Source of the DNA: JAAYAY01 sp963674575
GTDB lineage: Bacteria > Planctomycetota > Planctomycetia > Pirellulales > Thermoguttaceae
NCBI GenBank assembly: GCA_963674575.2
Contig: CAXXQT010000001.1
Location: 1,054,001 to 1,118,000, forward strand
Length of the DNA stretch: 64,000 nucleotides
Direction: 5' to 3'
The notes beneath the pieces are model-generated. The model was not told the DNA's origin. It did no database searches and worked only from the letters and a program-made list of their open reading frames with translations. Within the stretch, counting starts at the first letter, position 1. Each line of letters opens with the position of its first letter. Both the position numbers and the translations under genes were made by a program. Positions 17,977 to 27,739 of the stretch are shown here, one piece after another.

Positions 17977-18926
17977 GAGATGTGCTCCAATGCCTGTTCA
18001 ATCTCCTCGTCCGTTTCATCGCCGGGCCAGCGTCCCATGATCGCAGCCATCCCGCTCCGCGCCCCTTGCGGCTTTCGCAGGCGATTCGAGTCAAGCCGAA
18101 CGCTGCCGGCGACCGGGGGCGTCGAGAACAGCGACGATGCGTTTGAGCCGTCTTCGATCGATTCAGCTTCCACACGGAGCAGGTTTCCCGAAGCACGAAA
18201 AACGCACGTTCCGAGCACCAGCACGCGTTTACGCCAAAGCTGCTGAAGCTGGTCGGAAACACTCTCAGGATAGACTCCGGATACGCGTTCTTCCGAATCG
18301 AGCAATAGCGAAAAGCGTTGCGTGCTGGCTTCCAGTCCATCTAGGCTCCCTACCAGCCGAACTCGCTGTGGTGTCGGCGTGCGACCGTATAAGCGAGTAC
18401 AGTTCTCGGTCGTTGTCTGAGTGACTCGGACTTCGGTGCATGCGCCCGGCACGCTTCCCGCGATCCGGAATCCGGAGAAGGGACTGGACCGGAAGAAACG
18501 TCTGAACTTGGCGAATTGATGAAGAAGTTGCGGATCGAATGCGTCGCTGTCAGTTTGAACGGCGTCGATATCCCGGACAACCTGTATCAACAAGTCCACG
18601 CCGGTCAGCTTTCCATCCGGCCGCCGCGGTCCGAACAGCAACTGCTGTTCATAAACTTCGCCAGCTGCATCCTCAAGTGAGGGCAACTCGAATTGCAGGT
18701 GTGTGGCTCCGTTTCCTCCGTGCCCGGTGAAGCGAATGTCGCTCGCTCGCTGGAGCCAGTTCGGTTGCACGCCCGGAGTCTTGCTGCGATTGCGCAGCGC
18801 CATGGAGACCGCTCCACGAATCGCGACCGGCAGATCAGCCAACAAGAATCCCAAATGGCGAGTCGGCAGGCGACCGGAAAAATGCTCATCGCTTTCCAGG
18901 CAGATTTCGTGTTGATGGATGGTCAT
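17973..18926 (-). CDS. Large partner of the PIN toxin with an antitoxin-like tail
   Basis: About 317 residues; the ATG at 18926 has GGAGG at eight bases, better than the ATG at 18932. The last 20 residues (GRWPGDETDEEIEQALEH...) look like the toxin-binding tail of small antitoxins that precede PIN genes. The first 270 residues are an unfamiliar globular region, with a late segment TPQRVRLVGSLDGLEAS...RVLVLGTCVFRASG that looks beta-rich and perhaps OB-like. VapB-type antitoxins are usually 70-90 residues, so this is several times longer. It could be a sensor fused to an antitoxin. The N-terminal function is unknown. Confidence 0.6.
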   Translation of the reverse strand: MTIHQHEICLESDEHFSGRLPTRHLGFLLADLPVAIRGAVSMALRNRSKTPGVQPNWLQRASDIRFTGHGGNGATHLQFELPSLEDAAGEVYEQQLLFGPRRPDGKLTGVDLLIQVVRDIDAVQTDSDAFDPQLLHQFAKFRRFFRSSPFSGFRIAGSVPGACTEVRVTQTTTENCTRLYGRTPTPQRVRLVGSLDGLEASTQRFSLLLDSEERVSGVYPESVSDQLQQLWRKRVLVLGTCVFRASGNLLRVEAESIEDGSNASSLFSTPPVAGSVRLDSNRLRKPQGARSGMAAIMGRWPGDETDEEIEQALEHIS

Positions 18927-19212
18927 GGTCATATCCTCCGTTCTCGGCAACGGACATTACTCAGGCCTTGTTACCCTTTCGACTGCATATCGATTTTATC
19001 GGCAATCAGGCTGGCCTGTCCATTTCAAGGCTCGCGGCGCATTTTCATCGCTGAAGGCTCCGTGCAGGAACGACGTCTTGAACTCGTCGAGTTTACGCTG
19101 GTAGATGGATCTGAAGCGTCCGGACAGCTCGTGTCATGATCACGTTCTGGCCGGCGCCGTCAAGGGCGTTAAGAGCTGAGCCCATTTGGACCCAGTTGCG
19201 CTTGCCCCGACA

Positions 19213-19461
19213 TCACCGCGGATTTGGCAAGCGGTTGTGGGCCAGTACGTGGCGGGAGGCGTCGCGGAGAAGCTCTTCCGCCCGGCGTAGAAGTTCCTCC
19301 GCCTCGGTGCAGCCGGGATAGCGATGGCTCTCGGGATCCTGGGCCATGAACTCTCGTCGGCAGTGTTGGCAGATGACCTTTCTGCCCAGATACTCGACGC
19401 GGATCTGCAACCGTCGGCCGCATGTGGGGCAATCCTGCACGAAATACATCGAGTTTGCCAT
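19213..19461 (-). CDS. Small zinc-ribbon protein
   Basis: An 82-residue protein with AGGAGGT seven bases before the ATG, a near-perfect ribosome site that settles the start. CPTCGRRLQIRVEYLG...VICQHC gives two CxxC knuckles for one zinc, followed by a charged helix (EAEELLRRAEELL). Such short ribbons are common in planctomycetes and have no known role. Positions 18927-19212 before it hold no gene I can support. Confidence 0.7.
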   Translation of the reverse strand: MANSMYFVQDCPTCGRRLQIRVEYLGRKVICQHCRREFMAQDPESHRYPGCTEAEELLRRAEELLRDASRHVLAHNRLPNPR

Positions 19462-19595
19462 CGTCGGACCTCCTGTCAAACCGACTCCCCCCGACACTGC
19501 CCCAGGTGACATATCCTACAGAAAAACGGTTGGTTTGGCAACAGTTTGTTGTTGCTTTGGTGCACTGTGGCAGCGAGGCCCCCGAGATGTGTCGG

Positions 19596-20348
19596 TCAGG
19601 GGGAATAGGCGGTTTGGCTAAGCCTGCGGGTGCTCTTGATTTCCACCGGCTCAATCAGCACTCGATCCATGCCGTTCTTGGTGGTGACGTCTTTTTCGGC
19701 AATCTTTTCAAGCACCTCGATGCCGTTGCCTTCTACCTCGCCGAAAACGCAGTATCCCGCCGTTTGCCATTCCGGCTCGCCTTCCTTCTTCTCCCGATAG
19801 TCGAGCCCGATATTGTCGGCCAAGTTGATGTAGAACTCGCAGACGGACGAATCGATCTTCTTGTCCTCCCTCGTCATGCCAATCGTGCCTCGCTTGTTGA
19901 GCAATCCGTTGTTCGCCTCATTCGGAATGATCTCGCCCCGTCCGCCCTTGACACGCATTTGTCCATCCTCATACACCGAGTAATTGCCTCCAACGACGGC
20001 ATAGTCGGGAAAAGCCTGATGAAAGACGGTTCCATTGTAGAACCCCCCATCCACGTACTTCAGGAAGTTCTCCACTGTCTTGGGGGCCGCCCTTCGATTC
20101 AGAACGACCGTGAAGTTGCCCTCTGCCGTCTGGAATTCCACCTTGGGAAAGGGGTCGAGGGCGTCGGTCGGAGACGAAGACTGGAGCTCACCCGCCTGAG
20201 GGGAATCACTCTTGTCAATCGGAGACGAAGGGGCGGGAATGGCATCGCTCGACGCGGAGTCCGTTTTTTCGTCTCCCCCGCACCCGATGGCCAAGGCAAG
20301 GGGGAGAATCACAAGCAAGAAATAGACGGTGGGCTGGAAGCAACGCAT
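19596..20348 (-). CDS. Cyclophilin-type peptidyl-prolyl isomerase lipoprotein
   Basis: A 250-residue protein with GGGGAGG before the ATG. The start MRCFQPTVYFLLVILPLALAIGC is a lipoprotein signal with the lipobox Cys at residue 23, then an acidic Ser/Pro linker. From about residue 70 the cyclophilin fold is visible: APKTVENFLKYVDGGFYNGT, FHQAFPDYAVVGG and YCVFGEVEGNG. It probably helps fold proteins at the periplasmic face of a membrane. It is a single gene; the upstream spacer of about 280 bases is shared with a divergent operon. Confidence 0.85.
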   Translation of the reverse strand: MRCFQPTVYFLLVILPLALAIGCGGDEKTDSASSDAIPAPSSPIDKSDSPQAGELQSSSPTDALDPFPKVEFQTAEGNFTVVLNRRAAPKTVENFLKYVDGGFYNGTVFHQAFPDYAVVGGNYSVYEDGQMRVKGGRGEIIPNEANNGLLNKRGTIGMTREDKKIDSSVCEFYINLADNIGLDYREKKEGEPEWQTAGYCVFGEVEGNGIEVLEKIAEKDVTTKNGMDRVLIEPVEIKSTRRLSQTAYSP

Positions 20349-20629
20349 GGGCCTCCCCTCGCGGGTGTGTTGCAGAAGATTGAAGCGTCGGACCAAGAAA
20401 GCGGGAATTCCTGACCCATCCGGAACGATTTCAATAGGGCATCTTCAATCGAATGGGCATTTTTTGCAACCTCAGTTCACCAGGAAAGCCCAACACCACC
20501 CAACCAGGCTGCCTTGAGCCGACAGAAAAAGCACTCCATTTGCAGACCATCTGCTAGAATACGGGATGTCCGGAGCCTTGGTTCGCCGAAGCCACCCCGG
20601 GCTCGTATTGCCCATTCCATGGAAGGCCC

Positions 20630-21568
20630 ATGAACAGTCGTTGGTTCAATGTTGCGGTCGTATTGCTCTGGCTTGCGTCGATGACCTGGCTGGTGACCGC
20701 CAAGATTCTGCCGTCCTTCGCCGTGGGCAGTCCCCCCGACCACCACGACATGTTCTGCGCCGAGGGACAGGTTCTGGGTTATCAGGTTCGATGGTCCGAC
20801 GAACCTGTGGGCTGGGCTGTCGTTCACGGAAAACGCCTGGTTCAAGGGGGCAGCCAGATTGACAGCCGGCTCCATTTCAACCGTTTGCCCCTTCGGCAAA
20901 TCATCCCCGAAGGAATCCTCGACCTGTTTGCCCTGAAGGACGCGATCCCGGGCGAAATCCGCCTCGACGGGCGCCACGAGGTGACTTTCCACAGCAGCGG
21001 ACGTCTGCAACGCTTCCACTCCATCGTGACTCTCGCCCCGAACGTTTCGACGATCCAAGTCGAAGGATTCGTTGCCGGAGATGCGATCATGCTGACGATC
21101 CGGTCCGCCGGGGCAACCTATCACACGCAGCGTCCCCTTCCGGAGAACATCATGGTCAGCAACGGTCTGATGCCCCAGCCCCAAATGCCCGGCCTCTGGA
21201 AAGGACGCAAATGGACCGTGGAAATGTACAGCCCGCTTCTGCCTCGCACCAATCCCGTGCAGATTCTCCAGGCGGAAGTCGTCGGCCGCGACCACATCAC
21301 TTGGTCCGGCCAATTGGAGAACGCGTGGCTCGTCGTGTATCGCGGCGATCCCGGCGATGGAGTGGGGCGGGAGGGAAAAGAACGGGTCTGGCTGTGGGTC
21401 CGCGACGACGGCATGGTCCTGAAGCACAAGATCGCCCTCCTCGACGGAACCCTGGCTTTCGTGCGTCTTCCTCCGGGGCAAGAGAGCGAATTGGACAGGA
21501 TCGTTCAACGCCAGGCCTCGAATGACTGTGACTGCGTTGAATTGGAAACCGATTCCGAAACACCATGA
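20630..21568 (+). CDS. Membrane-anchored protein of unknown function in an ABC cluster
   Basis: A 312-residue protein with one N-terminal membrane segment (VAVVLLWLASMTWLVTAKIL) and a soluble, beta-rich rest. GGAAGG precedes the ATG. The stop overlaps the start of the ABC ATPase by ATGA, so it is the first gene of a tightly coupled three-gene cluster. No known motif is seen; it may be an accessory periplasmic part of the exporter. The late pair CDC before the end is the only Cys feature. Confidence 0.6.
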   Translation: MNSRWFNVAVVLLWLASMTWLVTAKILPSFAVGSPPDHHDMFCAEGQVLGYQVRWSDEPVGWAVVHGKRLVQGGSQIDSRLHFNRLPLRQIIPEGILDLFALKDAIPGEIRLDGRHEVTFHSSGRLQRFHSIVTLAPNVSTIQVEGFVAGDAIMLTIRSAGATYHTQRPLPENIMVSNGLMPQPQMPGLWKGRKWTVEMYSPLLPRTNPVQILQAEVVGRDHITWSGQLENAWLVVYRGDPGDGVGREGKERVWLWVRDDGMVLKHKIALLDGTLAFVRLPPGQESELDRIVQRQASNDCDCVELETDSETP

Positions 21569-22326
21569 TTCAGTTCGAAAACGTAACTCGGAACTACGGC
21601 GCGAAGACGGCCCTGTCCGACTTGACCCTGACCATTTCTCCCGGCGAGTTGTTCGCCTTCCTGGGCCCCAACGGGGCGGGCAAGACGACGACGATCAAGA
21701 TGCTCACCGGGTTGTTGCGTCCCACGTCGGGCAAGATCACCGTCTGCGGATTTGACACGGTGACCTCGCCTCGGCAGGCCGCTCGAAACGTGGGCTACGT
21801 GCCGGACGAACCCTACCTGTACGACAAACTGTCGGGCCGGGAATTCCTGGAGTTCGTCGGGCGAATGCACGGCCTGAGCCAGCGCGACGTGGCCGATCGC
21901 ATCGAACGGGAAACCCAGAGGTTCCAACTGGCTTCCTATCTCCCGGACCTCGCGGAAAGCTACTCCCACGGAATGAAGCAACGTGTCGTCTTCGCGGCGG
22001 CCCTCATGCACGATCCGGCCGTTCTCGTCGTCGATGAACCGATGGTCGGTCTCGACCCCCGGAGCGCCAGCCTCGTCAAGGCCCTGTTTCGCGAAGCCAC
22101 CGCGGCTGGAACCACCGTGTTCATGTCGACCCATGCCTTGAGTCTTGCCGAAGAACTGGCCGATCGGCTCGGAATCATCGACGAAGGAAAGCTGCGATTT
22201 CTCGGCGCCCTCGACGAACTGCACCACGCCTCACCGGGAACCCAACCCTCTCTCGAAGACCTGTTTCTCGATATGACCGGCACAGGCGGTCGGGCCATGG
22301 CCACAGACCGTAAGACAGGCCGTTGA
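21565..22326 (+). CDS. ABC transporter ATP-binding protein
   Basis: A 253-residue ATPase with Walker A GPNGAGKTTT, a Q-loop region after DEPYLYDKLSG, signature SHGMKQR (variant of LSGGQ), Walker B VLVVDEPMVGLD and the switch His in STHALS. It drives the permease encoded next, with a one-base overlap (TGATG). The layout resembles ABC-2 exporters. The substrate is unknown. Confidence 0.92.
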   Translation: MIQFENVTRNYGAKTALSDLTLTISPGELFAFLGPNGAGKTTTIKMLTGLLRPTSGKITVCGFDTVTSPRQAARNVGYVPDEPYLYDKLSGREFLEFVGRMHGLSQRDVADRIERETQRFQLASYLPDLAESYSHGMKQRVVFAAALMHDPAVLVVDEPMVGLDPRSASLVKALFREATAAGTTVFMSTHALSLAEELADRLGIIDEGKLRFLGALDELHHASPGTQPSLEDLFLDMTGTGGRAMATDRKTGR

Positions 22327-24125
22327 TGCATGGAACCATGAATCCTACAGCCTCCCCTTCAACTGACCAGCGTCCCTGTGGCAAAGGAACTTTGGTTTCA
22401 TCGTCTGCGGAAGCCGGAGCATTCTGGCGAATGCGCCGCCGGGCCGTGGGGACGCTGCTCCGGCAGGCGGTCACCCGGACGCACCTGCGGTTCCTTCTTG
22501 TCGTGTTCCTCAGCGCCGTCCTGTGGCGAGTTCTCTTCTGGTTGTTCTTCGAGGGGTTTGCCTTCTTCCAATCGGCCATCGGAGCAAACGAACTGCTCGA
22601 TGCCGTTACGCACACCGTCTTCAGCCACCTCTTCTTCGCCCTCATGGCGATGCTCGTGTTCTCGTCGGCCGTGATCCTTTACGGATCCTTGTATCGCGGC
22701 GCCGATATCGCCTTTCTGTTCAGTCTCCCCGTGCGTGCCGAACGGGTGTTTCTCCACAAGTTTCAAGAGGCCGTTTTCCTCAGCAGTTGGGCCTTCCTGC
22801 TACTGACCAGCCCCATCCTGCTGGCCTACGGAATCGTTGCCAACGTTCCTTGGTACTACTATCTGGAAATCCTCCCGGCACTGATTGCCTTCACCTACAT
22901 ACCGGCGGCCCTGGGAGGCATCCTCTGCCTCGCCGTCGTCCGCTGGTTTCCCAGCCAACGCATCCTGGTTCTCCTCGTGCTCGCAGGCGCTGCCCTTCTG
23001 GCCTTGCTGGCCTACGGGGGAATGCTCACGGCGGAAACTCGCAGCGACTTCTTCACCCCCGGCTGGATCCAGGAAATGCTCGAACGGCTCCGCATCACGG
23101 AGAGCCGGTGGTTGCCCAACTGGTGGCTCAGTACGGGCCTGCTCTCGGCCGCGAAAGGGGAAGCCTCCGAGAGCGTCATGTTTCTCGTCCTCCTCGTCTC
23201 CAACGCCCTCTTCATGCGACAACTCGGAATCGCCTTCGCGTCCAAGCTCTATCGTTCCGGGTACAGCCGCCTGCTCACCTACCACTCGGTAAAACGCTGT
23301 CCGCGTCTGGCCTGGATCGATCGACTCGCAGGCCGACTGGCCGGAATACTCTCCCCGGAAATGCAACAGTTGATCGTCAAGGACTTCCGGATCTTCAGGC
23401 GAGATCCGCTCCAGTGGACCCAGTTCCTGATCTTCTTCGGCCTGCTTGTGCTCTACTTCCTCGGCGTCCGACGCTTCATCTACAACACCCACCATGTGGT
23501 CTGGATCCACATGATCAGCTTTTTGAACGTCTACGTGGTCGGCCTGCTGCTGGCCACCTTCACCACGCGATTCATCTTTCCCCTTGTCAGCCTCGAAGGC
23601 CCCCGTTTCTGGATCCTGGGCCTCCTGCCCGTTCGCCGCGAAACGATCCTCTGGAGCAAGTTCGCCTTCGCCGTCGCAGGATCGCTGATTCCCTGCTCGG
23701 GACTGGTTTGGCTAAGCGATTTCATGCTCGAGGTCGATCGCCTGGTGCTCATCAGCCACCAGATCACCTGCCTGGTCCTGTGCGTGGGCTTGTCCGGCAT
23801 TGCCGTAGGCCTTGGGGCCGCCATGCCCAGCCCGAAGGAGCAATCCCCGTCGAGGATCGCCGCGGGATTCGGCGGGACCCTGAACCTCGTCGTGAGCACC
23901 CTGTACATCATCGCCGTGGTCCTCCTCACCGCCTTGCCCGCCCACTTTTACTTCGTTTCACTCCGTTCCACCCCCGCGGACGCGATCATGAATCAACTCG
24001 ACGTCGCCGTGTGGCTTGCCTGGTGGCCAGTCTGGGGGGCGGCGGCAACACTGACGCTTGGCACAATGGCGACATTCCTGCCGCTCTGGCTCGGATTTCG
24101 CGTCTTTCGGCAATTTGAGATCTAG
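22326..24125 (+). CDS. ABC-2-like permease subunit
   Basis: About 599 residues with some ten to twelve hydrophobic segments, such as FLLVVFLSAVLWRVLFWLFF and the block around ILVLLVLAGAALLALLAY. There is a soluble loop near residues 230-360. The ATG overlaps the ATPase stop; a TTG one codon earlier is possible. It is longer than common ABC-2 permeases and looks like two six-helix halves in one chain, consistent with a single gene making the whole membrane part. The substrate is unknown. Confidence 0.85.
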   Translation: MHGTMNPTASPSTDQRPCGKGTLVSSSAEAGAFWRMRRRAVGTLLRQAVTRTHLRFLLVVFLSAVLWRVLFWLFFEGFAFFQSAIGANELLDAVTHTVFSHLFFALMAMLVFSSAVILYGSLYRGADIAFLFSLPVRAERVFLHKFQEAVFLSSWAFLLLTSPILLAYGIVANVPWYYYLEILPALIAFTYIPAALGGILCLAVVRWFPSQRILVLLVLAGAALLALLAYGGMLTAETRSDFFTPGWIQEMLERLRITESRWLPNWWLSTGLLSAAKGEASESVMFLVLLVSNALFMRQLGIAFASKLYRSGYSRLLTYHSVKRCPRLAWIDRLAGRLAGILSPEMQQLIVKDFRIFRRDPLQWTQFLIFFGLLVLYFLGVRRFIYNTHHVVWIHMISFLNVYVVGLLLATFTTRFIFPLVSLEGPRFWILGLLPVRRETILWSKFAFAVAGSLIPCSGLVWLSDFMLEVDRLVLISHQITCLVLCVGLSGIAVGLGAAMPSPKEQSPSRIAAGFGGTLNLVVSTLYIIAVVLLTALPAHFYFVSLRSTPADAIMNQLDVAVWLAWWPVWGAAATLTLGTMATFLPLWLGFRVFRQFEI

Positions 24126-24374
24126 ACGCGAGGCCCTATCCTCCGCAAAGCGTCTCATATTGCCATTTCGTGCATTCGGGAAAAGTGGGCGTTGTCGGCA
24201 GAGTGCGCAGACCCTCCCGCCTGTGACGCTCCCTCTCATCCTGCGGGCGCGGTCATTCCGATGACTCTATTGCCCCACCGGAGTGGGTTGTGGCGAACCA
24301 CGTACCCGCCACCGGTTTTCTACGCCCATGCCGCCGTTCGAGGAACCGAATCCTTGTTGATCCGATTTCCCGCG

Positions 24375-25634
24375 ATGCCGACATGGCTTCTGTCGGTCCT
24401 GGTGCTGACATTGGTCTGTTCTGGCTGCGCTCGTCGTGGCATCCTCTTTGAGTCCAAGCGAGATCTGATGCCGTGCGATGAGTACGGCGGTAAGGTCTCA
24501 ATGTCCATGCGCGGGACCCCCGTGGGGTCTGGCCAGGACGGCCCCGCCCAGCAGCCCCGCATTTTCGCCGAGCCCGCTTGGTCGCAATCGTATCCCACCC
24601 CCCAAACGCCACCGCCCGCTGCGTCCCAGGATGCCCCCGCGCCGGTCCAGTCCGATCCATTTTTCTTCGCACCGCCTCGTCTGGAACCGATCCCCTCCGG
24701 CCCCATCCTGCAGACCGGATTCAGCCAGACCGGGCCAACCGATAACACCGTCTTCGCCGCCTACCCGGGGCCCCGTCCCTTCGACCCGGCCTACGATCCG
24801 CCCGCGAGTGCGAACCCCAGTTCTTCCCTGTTTGCCGCTCCGGACTTGCCGGCAGACAGGCTAGAGGTCCCGCTCGCGCCGATAGACGAGTACGACCGAC
24901 CTGTCCGCCGACGCCTTTACGGCGTATGCTGCGGGGTACGAGAGAACATCTTTGAGGATCATCGCAACTACTACGATCGCGGAACGATGGCCAAATTGGC
25001 CTACGGGCTGGTCCTCGGCAGCGTGCTGGCCAACACGTCCCTGGATCAGGACGTGCAAGACTGGTATCAGGACGACGTTCGCAGTCCCGATACGGATGAC
25101 TTCGCCCAGTTCTGGAAGACATTCGGAGAAGGGCATATCTTCATCCCGGCATTCGCCTGTCTGGCCGTTGCCGGGAGAATGGTGGCCGATCGCCCCCTGC
25201 TCGGAACAGCCGGCGAATTCAGCGCTCGCACCACGCGGGCCTACCTCGTCGGGGCCCCTCCCATGCTCTTCATGCAGTTCATGCTCGGCGCCTCGCGACC
25301 GGGAGAGACCGGTCACAGTTCCCACTGGGATCCCTTCCAGGATACGAACTCGGTCAGTGGCCACGCCTTCGTAGGGGCCGTGCCCTTCATCACGGCCGCC
25401 CGAATGACGGATAACGTCCTTCTCAAGAGCGGCCTCTACACCTGTTCGACCCTCACCGGCTTCTCACGGATCAACGACGACCAGCACTACCTCTCTCAGG
25501 TCATTCTCGGCTGGTGGATGGCCTACCTTGCGTGCGAGGCCGTCGACACGACCTGTCTCAACCGCCAGGGCATGACCTTCATGCCCATCGCCTCCACGGA
25601 GATGGTCGGCTTTGGCGCCATCTGCGAATTCTGA
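24375..25634 (+). CDS. PAP2-like lipoprotein with altered active site
   Basis: About 419 residues. The start at 24375 gives MPTWLLSVLVLTLVCSGC, a lipoprotein-like signal with Cys at residue 18; longer upstream frames lack signal character. A Pro-rich linker follows, and the last 200 residues form a PAP2 phosphatase fold: ASRPGETGHSS, SVSGHAFVGA (motif 2 SGH) and GFSRINDDQHYLSQ (motif 3). In the motifs K-x6-RP and SR-x5-H-x3-D the Lys and last Asp are both Gln here. It may be a weak or non-catalytic member. It is preceded by a 250-base spacer with no gene. Confidence 0.7.
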   Translation: MPTWLLSVLVLTLVCSGCARRGILFESKRDLMPCDEYGGKVSMSMRGTPVGSGQDGPAQQPRIFAEPAWSQSYPTPQTPPPAASQDAPAPVQSDPFFFAPPRLEPIPSGPILQTGFSQTGPTDNTVFAAYPGPRPFDPAYDPPASANPSSSLFAAPDLPADRLEVPLAPIDEYDRPVRRRLYGVCCGVRENIFEDHRNYYDRGTMAKLAYGLVLGSVLANTSLDQDVQDWYQDDVRSPDTDDFAQFWKTFGEGHIFIPAFACLAVAGRMVADRPLLGTAGEFSARTTRAYLVGAPPMLFMQFMLGASRPGETGHSSHWDPFQDTNSVSGHAFVGAVPFITAARMTDNVLLKSGLYTCSTLTGFSRINDDQHYLSQVILGWWMAYLACEAVDTTCLNRQGMTFMPIASTEMVGFGAICEF

Positions 25635-25702
25635 AATTGCTGCTCGTCGCCGGCGCAGGAACCAACGCCTGTGATCGGCCCACGATTCGCCCGGCTCGCA
25701 GA

Positions 25703-26605
25703 TCATCGCTTGAGGGCAGGCCGTCGCAATTCGTAGGCCGTCACCTTGTTCTCCAACATCTGGGGCACCACCAGCAATCGTTTGCCCGGAAGGTACCCGA
25801 TGTCGGCTGCCCCCTTGGGGAGTTGCAGAATCTGCCGAGAACGCCCGCCGCGGGTCACGTAGAACACCTTCCCCGCCATCCAATCGCCGACCAGATACCG
25901 CCCCTCGGCCACGGCTTCCAATCCGTCCAGGTTGCCGAAAGGTTCCGCCGTGATCAGCGATTTCTTCTTGCTTTTCAGGTCGAGGGAGTAGAGTCGGCCA
26001 GGAACCTCGGTCGAGAAGTCCGGATTCGGTTTGCCCCAGGAGGCCACGACCAATTGGTCCCCCTCGATCAACAGCCCATTGGGATATTCGTATTCCTCCC
26101 CCTCGACGAACACCTCGACCTGACCCTCGCGGCAGCGGTAAATCTTGCTGATCATCGAGTCCGAAACATAGACCGTCCCATTCGCGTCACACGTCACATC
26201 GTTGAGAAACACCGCCCCGGGCACGGGGATGGTCGCCACGATCTTCGCCTTGGCAATATCGATTTCAACAAGCCGATCAATATCGCTGACCCAGAGCCGT
26301 TCCCCATGGCTCCGCAGTCCTTTTGGAGCATTGAGTCCGGAGATCCACTTTGCCGAAAGGACTTTGCCGTCGGGCGTCAGCCGGGAGATGTACCCGTCGC
26401 CATCCTTTCCTGTGGGGCCGCCGTCACCGATCAAAGAGAGGAAAAGAGAACCCGAGTTGCTGTCGAAATAGGCACTCTCGGGACACTCCACTCCGTCCGT
26501 CAACTCCCAGGCCACCGCGGGCGTTGCCGACTGCGCAAACCCTTGCTGGAAAACGGAATGGATCATCAAGGAAACGGTTAAGGCAAAGACAAGTGCACGC
26601 ATCAT
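25703..26605 (-). CDS. Exported SMP-30/NHL-like beta-propeller
   Basis: About 300 residues with a signal peptide (MMRALVFALTVSLMIHSVFQQGFAQ, cut near AQS). Repeated blades include GDGYISRLTPDG, RLWVSDIDRLVEID, GTVYVSDSMISKIYR and EGRYLVGDWMAGKVFYV, which match the SMP-30/gluconolactonase-like propellers. Metal-ligand residues for lactonase activity cannot be confirmed. It faces away from the 26787 gene across a 180-base spacer. Confidence 0.75.
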   Translation of the reverse strand: MMRALVFALTVSLMIHSVFQQGFAQSATPAVAWELTDGVECPESAYFDSNSGSLFLSLIGDGGPTGKDGDGYISRLTPDGKVLSAKWISGLNAPKGLRSHGERLWVSDIDRLVEIDIAKAKIVATIPVPGAVFLNDVTCDANGTVYVSDSMISKIYRCREGQVEVFVEGEEYEYPNGLLIEGDQLVVASWGKPNPDFSTEVPGRLYSLDLKSKKKSLITAEPFGNLDGLEAVAEGRYLVGDWMAGKVFYVTRGGRSRQILQLPKGAADIGYLPGKRLLVVPQMLENKVTAYELRRPALKR

Positions 26606-26786
26606 GGTAGTCGTTCTCCACTTCGGCAACCGGATTCTTCCAAGCGAACGGTCCCAGTTTACGCCATCGGCCCTCCCCGGGCTACGGGCGGAGCCACCGC
26701 AAGATGGCAAACCGTCCGGCAAATCACTACAATCCCCGGAAACAGGCAATCCCTTTTCCGACCACACCAATCAAGGGGGAATCGCA

Positions 26787-27716
26787 ATGGATCGGCGACA
26801 CTTCATTTCCGAGTTGGGACGCATGGCCGCTTCGAGTGCGGCCCTGGCCGCCATGGCCGGCACCACGGGCGCCCAGGATGAGCCCGCAACGACGATGCCG
26901 ATGATCACCTTGGGAAACCGGCGCATCACGCGCCTCGTGGCAGGCTCCAATCCGCTGCTCGGCTACTCCTATCAAGGCCCCCATGCCGACAACGCGATGA
27001 AGGAGTATTTCACGCCCGAGCGCACCGTCGAGTTCCTCCTCGATTGCGAAAAAGCGGGCATCAACACCCACCAGTTCTCCTTCACGCCGAAGGGAGACTC
27101 GTCGAACATCATTCGAACTGCCCGCGATCGCGGATCGAAGATGAACTTCTTCTGCCTGGCCAAGAATCCCGACGAGGTTCGGCTGGCCGTCGACGCCGTC
27201 GATCCCTTCGCTCTGGTCCATCACGGGGGAGTGACCGATCGCCGCTTTGCCGAAGGAGAAAGCGAGAAGGTTCACGATTTCATCAAGGCCGTTCACGATG
27301 CGGGCTTGCTGGCCGGCGTCTCCGCGCACAACCCCGACTGCATCAAGCAGATCGCCGACAAGGGCTGGGAAGTTGATTTCTTCATGACCTGCTTCTATTT
27401 CCTCACGCGCAAGACGTTCCACAAGCCGGGCGAACCGATTGAGGAACCGGAACTCCTCCACGTGGGCCACTACCCCTTCTACCGCAACGATCCGAAGGTC
27501 ATGACCGCCGTCGTCCGCCAGGTCGACCAGCCCTGCCTCGGCTTCAAGATCCTCGGCGGCGGACGCAAGTGCGCCAACCAGGACATGGTCCGCGGCGCCT
27601 TCCGCTTCGCCTTCGAGAACATCAAACCCACCGACGGCGTGATCGTCGGAATGTTCCCCCGGTACTTCGACGAAATCGGGGCAAACACGAAGTACACGCG
27701 GACGCTTGGAATGTAG
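26787..27716 (+). CDS. Tat-exported aldo/keto-reductase-like TIM barrel
   Basis: A 309-residue protein with AAGGGGGA before the ATG. MDRRHFISELG is a twin-arginine signal, cut near TTGAQD. The core begins LGNRRITRLVAGSNPLLG and runs through strand-helix repeats to GFKILGGGR and IKPTDGVIVGMFP. It is a clear paralogue of the protein at 61442-62395 (same VSRL/ITRL...G.NP, MKEY.TPE and IKPTDG blocks). The typical aldo/keto reductase Tyr/Lys pair is not obvious, so enzymatic activity is uncertain. It is likely active outside the cytoplasm. Confidence 0.75.
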   Translation: MDRRHFISELGRMAASSAALAAMAGTTGAQDEPATTMPMITLGNRRITRLVAGSNPLLGYSYQGPHADNAMKEYFTPERTVEFLLDCEKAGINTHQFSFTPKGDSSNIIRTARDRGSKMNFFCLAKNPDEVRLAVDAVDPFALVHHGGVTDRRFAEGESEKVHDFIKAVHDAGLLAGVSAHNPDCIKQIADKGWEVDFFMTCFYFLTRKTFHKPGEPIEEPELLHVGHYPFYRNDPKVMTAVVRQVDQPCLGFKILGGGRKCANQDMVRGAFRFAFENIKPTDGVIVGMFPRYFDEIGANTKYTRTLGM

Positions 27717-27739
27717 AAAAGAACATTGGGGAAAGGAAG

